Source of the DNA: Brachycybe producta
Taxonomy: Eukaryota > Arthropoda > Diplopoda > Playtdesmida > Andrognathidae
DNA length: 64,000 bases
NCBI GenBank assembly: GCA_036925085.1
Contig: JAUPFP010000029.1
Coordinates: 186,001-250,000, forward strand
Direction of reading: 5' to 3'
Below, piece after piece: positions 57,501 to 64,000 of the stretch (position 1 is its first letter; each line of letters starts with the position of its first letter). A program made the translations under genes and the position numbers. The notes below the pieces were generated by a model, which saw nothing but the letters and a program-made list of their open reading frames with translations, made no database searches and had not been told where the DNA came from.

Positions 57501-60425
57501 GGGCAATAAAAAATGGCTCTCAAGTATATCAACATGTAGGCCTACATATATTAGGCCTACACACACACAAACAGGGTTCTAACTTTATGGATAATGTGTG
57601 TGTCTATGCAATGTCTAGTTCTCATATATTTAGATGCATATTAATGATATTATTTATATTATGATTATCCATTGTATAAACCATATATACAATGTACGCG
57701 TTTTATTGTTTATTAGGTTATAATGTTCATTGTCACCCCGTATATAAAAGGTGTTTGGCATTTGGCACATTCTACACTGTAAACTTAGTCCAGGGCTTAT
57801 TTTCCTTATTAGAAATGATCTTTTAAAAGGGTTGTTACAAACTGGAAGAGTAAAACAAATCATTAATAGGCATTTTATGCGATATCTTTCAAAATAAACT
57901 TTTTTGTGCGAATTCTTCAAAAAAATACTTATATACAATTAGGCCTACCTTTTAATTATCTTCACAAAAAAAAACACTTCTGTATATTATTTGATAAGCA
58001 TGGTAACTGGCCTTAAGCATTGATTACTATAGGTGCTACTGGATTTTGAACTATTATTGATTTTATGATTTTTTTTATTTGAATTTCTGAAATTTGCAAG
58101 TAAGTCTTGTTTGTAAATAAAACGAGGGGGGATCGATGATGGTTGAGTTTCTCTTTTAAACTATGGATCGGCTGGTTTTTTTGTTGTTGAAAGATACATC
58201 TTTCAGCCGACACATCGTTATCGTTATCAGTACAAATAGGAATCAACCCAAAATGCACGCATGTTTGTCTTGTTTGCAATCTTGTAAAGATGCATGACGG
58301 ACAATCTTGAAGAAGAAAACACAAGGAAACCAACCGAATTTGTTCCGAAATGTTTCCTGTTTTTATGTGAAATTAGAGTTGTCTTTTTTTTTCACTGCGT
58401 TTTTAGTATTTTTGAAATTGTGCCACCGTTCATCAAAAAAATGGGGGGGGGGGGAAGAAGGGACCTACATTTTTATCTGCTGACTTGACACTCAGAAAAT
58501 CTTATCAAAGCACAAAAAAAATGTGTGTTCAAAGTAAAATTCTTAGATGTGGCCCGTCTTTTTTCTTATCATATTTAATTTTTTTATATATATTTATGTC
58601 TAAAACCCCCTTCAGTTGTCTGTCGGTATAAACAAGCTTTGAAGTTATGATCTTCCCATATTTTTTGATAATATGGCTACATTGATGGCGTGTGTCGTAT
58701 ACTTAACCACAGTTTATGGTGTTTCCATGTTAGAAATACAAATATATGACTTGGAAGATTTTGCTTGTCACAATTTCTAGAACGAAAGGCCTAACAAATA
58801 AAAATGTAACCAAATTTTGTTGGTTTCTTCGTCAAGAAATACAGGACACCACCAACATACACATAGTGAATTGTTTTATATTTTCATTTAAATCATATTA
58901 TTTTTGTTATTTTTTATTTAAAAAAATAACAGAAAAAGAAAATGAGATTTTTAAAATTGTTTTAAAAAATGTTGTAGAAAAATCGAGAAATTATGACTGC
59001 AAGTTATATGGGCCGATTGGGCTATTTTTAGGAGCTAAAAGTTCTTAACGAATCAGTTACATAATGTGTTTAGTTTTTTTTTTATTGTGACCATTGGAAA
59101 TGGTAGGTCAAATGTTATAGTATGAACGTTTTAAAAATAATTCTTAATTTAAATAAAAATGTCGACATATTGATTTAAATTTAAAATTCCGATTTTGTAT
59201 ATTTAAAAAAAATAAAAACTCAGGATTTTCTTCCACTTTGTTAAGAAACCTGAAAACTAGAATTCTTAGGACTTGAGAAATTTGGGGCTTAAACTTAGCG
59301 AAAATTCAGAGAATTTACATAAATAAAAACAAAATTCCTAGAAAGTGAATCATTTGAAATGAGGTGACTAAGGCCATTAGCACACAGACCACTTTTGGTT
59401 TGTGGAATACAATGCACAGATCACTTTTTTTAACCACTTTTCGGCTGCATCATGAAGTCAAGTTGTTGCCAAAATCGACTACCTTGAATCTTCTTCTCTT
59501 AGAAAATACATTGCAACCACAGCCCCAACCACCTTCGACATCATTTTGCAGTCGAAAAGTGGTTAACAAAAAGTGGTCTGTGCATTGTATTCCACCAACC
59601 CAAGTTAAACGTAAAATTGAATGAACACCAAAACTGAATAACCACGAAAGTTTTAGCAGTTACTCAGTTTTGCACTAATAAATTTTGAAAAAATGTTTTT
59701 ACTCCACTCTCGAAGTCTTGAACACGGTCTTCCATTGAAGCAATTCTTACTGAATTTCTGTGTATTTTCACTATGAAAAAATAGACAACGGCAAAACTTA
59801 CGAAAAAATAATATACTTGATATTTCATGAGAAGAAATCTTAAATTTTGCAATTTTTTTTGCAAAGTCAATTAAATTTTTATATGATGCAATTGTTTATA
59901 ACTTTTTTACACCTGGAATAAAAAGTTAACACCTTTTGTTGTTGTTCTTTCTTATGTTGTTTATTGTTTTGTTTTTTTCTTATTCTCGTTGAAAGGCAAA
60001 ACCAGAACAAAGGACAAATATCGTGTTGTGTACAGTGACCATCAACGCCTCGAACTGGAGAAAGAATTTCATTATAGCCGCTACATTACCATCAGGAGAA
60101 AGGCAGAATTGGCGCAAATGTTGGGTCTATCGGAACGACAGGTAATATATATTATATACATGTATGTTTAAAAAAAAAAAGAAATTGTAAATTAAAACAT
60201 TGAAAATGAAATATAAAATAATAGGTGAAAATCTGGTTTCAAAATCGTCGTGCCAAAGAGAGAAAACAAGGTAAAAAAAGGGATGAGCTGAAAATCAAGG
60301 ATACTTCTTCACCTTTGGGTCATCATCATCATCATCATCAGACCCATCATCACCATGTCCCGGGACATTTGCAACCGCCGCCTCCAAATGCCTTGATGAC
60401 GACCAAAGTGATCCATCTCGATTAA
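51152..60425 (+). CDS. cad: Caudal-type homeobox transcription factor (Cdx)
   Basis: ParaHox transcription factor for posterior and gut patterning; nuclear. Exons 51152-52064, 57081-57128, 59996-60141 and 60225-60425 give 435 residues. The start ATG is preceded by an in-frame stop, and MYPSS 14 residues in matches the Cdx N-terminus. Exon 1 is rich in Ser/Pro, then Gly (two long runs) and His, and ends with the hexapeptide-like PFEWMK near residue 288, the Cdx form of the PBC-binding motif. Residues 321-382 are the homeodomain: [34 protein letters not shown], then [20 protein letters not shown] with the intron at the classic Cdx position. The C-tail is His/Pro-rich. The 48-nt exon 2 ([14 protein letters not shown]) joins in phase 1 on both sides, so it can be skipped without frame change. 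Confidence 0.96.
52852..52864 (+). repeat. Poly-G run in caudal intron 1
   Basis: More than ten consecutive G; similar runs at about 36113, 36671, 42040, 45654, 49184, 53622 and 58443. C runs on the plus strand are fewer (about 6602, 28573). Confidence 0.9.
52975..53285. repeat. Dispersed repeat, family B
   Basis: Starts TTAGCGCCAACAAATATGGC and ends GGTGCTAAATAAGCGCCGCT, with GTTTGGCGTTTGTTC, ATGTTTGAAAATATCT and GCGTCACACCTTTATGTAAC inside. Shares these blocks with 3005-3370. The GGCGC-containing ends suggest imperfect terminal inverted repeats. Confidence 0.5.
53622..53795. repeat. Polypurine/polypyrimidine pair in caudal intron 1
   Basis: G run plus purine tract, then (TCC)n at about 53658, then (GGA)n/(GAA)n at 53751-53793. 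CCTCCTCCTCCTC and GAGGAGGAGGAGG can pair as a hairpin or form triplex DNA. Confidence 0.7.
54085..54380. mobile_element. MITE, family A, copy 5
   Basis: Left: TGTTACAAACTAGAATAGTA, ACTGAATCACTTAATA, CTTTCAAAATAAACTTTTCA; right: ATATCAACATGCATGAAAAT, CTGAAATGATTGAGCTACCC, TTCTAGTTTCTATA, then GAAAGATAGAATAACC. In caudal intron 1. Confidence 0.7.
54556..54590. repeat. (GAT)n microsatellite
   Basis: About twelve GAT units without interruption. Confidence 0.95.
55531..55711. mobile_element. MITE, family F, copy 1
   Basis: Left arm GGACCACTTTTGGTGGTCGA, TTTTGATTGCAAAATGAAGT; right arm TGCAGTCAAAATCGACCACC, AAAAGTGGTCTC. Caudal intron 1. A relative lies at 59380-59595. Confidence 0.75.
56096..56277. 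mobile_element. MITE, family G, near-perfect inverted repeat
   Basis: Left arm GTTACGATTGTATACGACTA, AATGCGGTGCAAACGGCAAT, ACAGACCAGTGACGTCAAAA, TGACGTCA; the right arm is its inverse with few changes, leaving a short centre. The arms are about 70 bp of a 182-bp element, and four TGACGTCA sites are present. High arm identity suggests a recent insertion. Caudal intron 1. Confidence 0.88.
56340..56900. mobile_element. MITE, family A, copy 6 (with extra left piece)
   Basis: GAACAGCTAATTTACGAACT and TTATTCTGTCTTTCAGAAAC begin the element; GATACTAGAAGGGTGGCTCA, GTCACTTCAGGATAT and the inverse TTCTAGTTTCTAAAATACTT, GAAAGACAGAATAATC, AAACTGCTGTTTGTAGAC follow. A separate fragment (AGAAACTAGAAGAGTAAAAT) precedes it near 56357. 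It ends about 180 bp before the 48-nt caudal exon. Confidence 0.7.
57825..57960. mobile_element. MITE, family A, partial copy 7
   Basis: GTTACAAACTGGAAGAGTAA, CAAATCATTAATAGGCATTT, GATATCTTTCAAAATAAACT, TTTTTGTGCG match the left half of family A. Caudal intron 2. Confidence 0.55.
59380..59595. mobile_element. MITE, family F, copy 2
   Basis: Left GTGGAATACAATGCACAGAT, CACTTTTTTTAACCACTTTT, CGGCTGCA; right TGCAGTCGAAAAGTGGTTAA, CAAAAAGTGGTCTGTGCATT, GTATTCCACC. A further CACAGACCACTTTTGGTTTG at the left edge matches copy 1. Caudal intron 2. Confidence 0.75.
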
Positions 60426-62280
60426 TCAATCAATCAATGATCGATAAGAGTGATCGGGATGGGATTCGTTCCACCAAGACACACAGTCATAAACTGTTGT
60501 TGTAAATATCTTGTATACATGGTGGTGTTGTTTTTTTTTTCTCTTCTTCTTTCTTTTCTTGTTTTCTTTAATTAATAATAATAATAATAATAAGCACAAC
60601 TCTTCAATGATTTTGAAAGTCATTTGTTTCAATTGGTTGATTGTTAGAACAATTGTGGAGTTTTAAGATATGGATCAGGTAACCCTCATTGAAATTAATT
60701 ATTATATGCACAGATATTACTTTCTCTAATTCACATTTTTGAACAACCCCCCAAAAAAAAAGTTTCATTCTGAACAACAAAAAATATTTCTATAGAAAAG
60801 AAAACATTTAGTAAATTCTTCTTGAAATTGTTTTTTTTTAAAAACAAGGAACAAAGAGAAAGAAGATTGTCATTAGTTGGGTTTTACCTGTAAGATTTTT
60901 ATTTTACTTTGTGAATTTGTTCCATTTCTTAATTAGCTTATTTACATACTGTATATTGCAGCATAAAACAGAAGATTTTTTTTTTGATAAATGAGTTAAC
61001 AATTAAAAAGTTATTTTATTGTTCGGTTAGGGCCCTTCTGTTTTTAATGTCGTTGTTCATTTTTGACTTCATTTCATTTCTTGTTTACGAGATAACATAT
61101 CAAATAATTAGGCCTACAAAGCAAAAAAAAAAAAGAACCCTTTTTTACCCTAAAACGAAAGATAGAAGGAGGTCACTAATGAGTGAATTGATCTCTTGTG
61201 TTAAAAGTTCAGAGTTCATCCCCTCTGTATATTGTACATAAATAATGTAACCAGTGTAAAAAGAAGTTTGGAGTTCGGTTGCTTAATATAAGGGATTGAT
61301 ATTGAGAAGTTAAGAGATTGGATATTATTATTAAGAATTGCAATATCAGCAATTTTTCTCACTCTTTTCACATTTATATTTAAGTGTGTTATCACATTCC
61401 ATACTCACATATAAATCATTCGAATCATTGTATATGATTTTTTTTTGCCATTTGAATTGAATTTATTTCCTTCTGTGACGTCATTTGAATGCATATCTCT
61501 GACGCCTAATATAAGCCTAATGGTGCCTATGCAGACAGACGTGGGACCTTTTTTTTGTTGCACCTATTTCTGTTTAGGGGCACCAACGTTTGAAATTTAA
61601 ACTTCATTATTTAATGATTTTCATGTTTGTAAACTATGTTTTAATCCAATTGATTCAATATGTTTGATCTTCAAATTACTTTTAAAATATTTAATTTATT
61701 CTAAACTTCAGCTTTTTTAAAACTTCATTCACAAAGAGGTTAATAATTATATAATTAAATCTATATATCTTTCATTTCTGTGGATTTTTCTCAACGAATT
61801 TCTTAACAATTACTGTAAATGCTTATATAAGCAAAATTAATTTAGAAATAATACACCTGGATTTTAATGTACATTTAATTTATATACAGTATATATATTT
61901 TTTTAGTTGGAACTCCTTGGGTTATTTTGAAATGGTTATTTTTATTGGTATTTGCTGTATTGCTTTTGTATAAATTATATTCGTCGAAATTCATTTCTTG
62001 CCTATTTTATGTTGTGTTTATTATTTTTAAATACATTCCAATTTACATTGTATTATTTTGAGTTGTCCTTATATATATATATATATATTATATTTTATTC
62101 CGTATATATCTTTTAGCAAAAAAAAAAGTTTTTTTTTATCTTACACTAAAAACATTATTCTGTTTGTGTGCAATTTCTTTTATTTTGTATGATATTTCAT
62201 GTTCATCTCAAACTAAAAAGTTAAACTGTTTTAAAACTTTTTTTTCTTGCAAATTGCAGTGTGAACACAGAAAATAAATA
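60426..62280 (+). other. Probable caudal 3' UTR and downstream DNA
   Basis: No further coding exon seen. The first clear AATAAA signals on the plus strand come at 62273-62278 and about 62293, which would make a 1.8-kb 3' UTR; an earlier non-consensus end near the AATAATAA tract at about 60570 is possible. Confidence 0.4.
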
Positions 62281-62905
62281 TGTGAATATATAATAAAAAT
62301 TGTTTCAAAAATATTTAAAAATAATTCTTGAAACGTAGGTATTTACACGAATAGACTTTACCTTCAGAACATTTGTTCCTTTTTAAATTCATATATTATA
62401 GAAAGAATTTTGTTAAAAAACATTGTCTTCAGTCAAAGGGGGAAGAAAAAACCTTTCAACCACTTAGATAGTATGTGTGAAAAATCGCCCCAAACATTAT
62501 TTACATTCTACAAATATACATGAGGTATTATAAAAATACGTGGAAGTTGTTTTTAGAAACTTTCACCCCCTTCTCAATAGTTTTCCAATAATAGAAAGAA
62601 AAAAAGCAACGCAAACAGTTTTCAGTTTGAATTTCACTTTTTATTATTAGTCTTCATAAATCCCATATTTAGTTCATGGTCATACGACTCCCTAAAACTC
62701 AATAAGAAAATTACGAAATAATTTGACATAATGCATTATATAATTTAATTAAACGGTTTTCTTATAATTGGTTACATATGTGTGTTCAAAGGTTTATATA
62801 TATTACATAAATGAGAAAAAAATTCAATATTAATACAAGTGAATATTAAATCTAGAAAATTTTATTTCGTTTTTTAAGTTCTAATGTGGATGTTCTTCAT
62901 TATTG

Positions 62906-63630
62906 ATGATGGCACAAAGCAATTATTACAGTATTGACCTAGTGAATGCAATGAATTTCCACCAATTTCAAGATGTATTTGGTAATGCGGTTGAGAACAG
63001 CAAATTCTCAGCCGCTTCTGTATGGAGTTATCGACCATTTAATGATGGTAAACATTTGCACACCACTTTCTGTCAATTCCTTAATGAGCTACCCAGGGCA
63101 GGTAAGATTAATCATTAACCAAAGAAGCTTAAAAAGCGATACATTAAGGCTACGTTGATAGTCGGTATTTCTTGAACATGTCGTAAATGATATATGTACA
63201 ATTCGAATACACATCTGGGAGGATATGCCATTGTGAAATACCGATTATAAACGCAACAATTATAAGTGAATATTTTCTTTAAACAAATGCAGGAAAGGAA
63301 GGAATCCTTCGTGGATTCCCTGATTTGGCAGTGAGAGCATCCGAAGTGAAGCATTTGACCCCAGAGTCAGCTTCAGAACAGAAATTAGCTGGATTATTGG
63401 ACTTAACCAACGAGGAACGTCAAAAGATGACCCAACTTAACAAAATCTATAAAGAAAAATTTGGTTTTCCTTTCGTCATTTGTGCTCGACAAAATCGCAA
63501 GGATGCAATCATTAATGGATTGGAATCTAGGGTCTCGCATTCTAAGGAAGAGGAATTAGAAAGGGCTCTCGAGGAAGCAAAAAAGATTTGTTATTTGAGG
63601 TTGCACGATTTGGTACCATCATTGTATTGA
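62906..63630 (+). CDS. URAD: OHCU decarboxylase (URAD) with altered active site
   Basis: 2-oxo-4-hydroxy-4-carboxy-5-ureidoimidazoline decarboxylase, last step from urate to S-allantoin; usually cytosolic or peroxisomal. Exons 62906-63101 and 63293-63630 give 177 residues, the usual length. Family wording: MNFHQFQDVFGNAVENS, VWSYRPFNDGKHLH, LPRAGKEGILR, LTPESASEQKLAGL, IYKEKFGFPFVICA, and KKICYLRLHDLVPS at the end. The GFPFV motif is intact, and the ESxxEQ segment with the family's second key acid is kept. The conserved R-x-HPDLA is RGFPDLAVR here: Phe (codon 63316-63318, residue 74) replaces the histidine held to be catalytic. The protein ends SLY, so no PTS1. Either an inactive or changed-function paralogue, or a lineage change compensated elsewhere. 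Confidence 0.93.
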
Positions 63631-64000
63631 AAACGCGTCTGTAAACCCTTTATTTTGAATTTTAATATGGACTATTAGGCCCTGCAGGCTTAGGTCCACG
63701 ATGTTAAGTCACAAGAAAGAAAAAAACTAATAAATGTATATTAATTTTATTTTATATTAAATAAAAATATAGCAAAAATAATTGAGCTGTATCACTAAAG
63801 TATTTTCAATTGAATATAATTATAATTAATGATGCTAATTGATTTTAATAATTAATATTTAGGACCCTGGCTGATTTTAATTGATTACGACCTAAGAAAG
63901 AAAATTAATAGAACTTTACAGTTGTATCAAATTGATATTTTTCAAGTTAAAGTAAAATAGTAAAAATAAGTCGGATCCATCGCATATTTTTTAATTAATA
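63631..64000. other. URAD 3' UTR and AT-rich intergenic DNA
   Basis: AATAAA at 63729-63734, about 100 bp after the stop codon, is the likely polyadenylation signal. The rest to the window end is AT-rich; nothing else seen. Confidence 0.55.

Noticed and set aside
1-64000. Retrovirus-, LTR- or Polinton-like elements
   Set aside because: No reverse transcriptase, integrase, capsid or envelope wording and no long direct terminal repeats were seen on either strand.

Overview
This window is animal (metazoan) nuclear DNA, most likely from an invertebrate. It is AT-rich and full of microsatellites and short inverted-repeat elements. Its genes are split by GT-AG introns and belong to animal families: relaxin-type GPCR, caudal homeobox, GM2-activator lipid-binding proteins, MICU, and APC/C subunit 10. 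The taxon cannot be fixed from sequence alone. I found no reverse transcriptase, capsid, envelope or other virus-like coding sequence, and no prokaryote-type operon.

Layout. 1-3950 (+): 3' part of a mitochondrial calcium-uptake gene (MICU3/MICU2-like), with upstream exons before the window. 5715-8059 (-): a fragment of AASDH (acyl-CoA synthetase family member 4) covering only the N-terminal part of the adenylation region, probably degenerate. 8993-9783 (+): a complete ANAPC10 gene in three exons. 11824-20742 (+): a complete relaxin/INSL-type receptor (signal peptide, one LDLa module, ten LRR exons, seven-helix domain), with two possible C-terminal ends. 21415-28918 (-): a tandem cluster of three GM2-activator-like secreted lipid-binding genes, each with four coding exons and all eight core cysteines. 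28919-51151: about 22 kb with no gene I can support, holding promoter-like sites, inverted repeats and microsatellites. 51152-60425 (+): a caudal/Cdx homeobox gene in four coding exons, including an in-frame 48-nt exon. 62906-63630 (+): a two-exon OHCU decarboxylase (URAD) whose conserved HPDL histidine is replaced by Phe.

Repeats. Several MITE-like families recur. The commonest (called A here) has inverted arms around 'CTAGTTTCTAAAAC' and lies in intergenic DNA and introns from 4.8 to 58 kb. Families D and G carry TGACGTCA palindromes. Two non-autonomous hAT-like elements keep recognisable 8-bp target duplications (2057-2315, 21663-21980), and a 34-bp-TIR element sits at 37879-38349.

The genes do not form one pathway; this is an ordinary animal gene neighbourhood. 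No wholly new system is evident. The most unusual points are the URAD active-site change, the alternative receptor tail, the GC-AG intron in the MICU gene, the truncated AASDH, and the 48-nt caudal exon.
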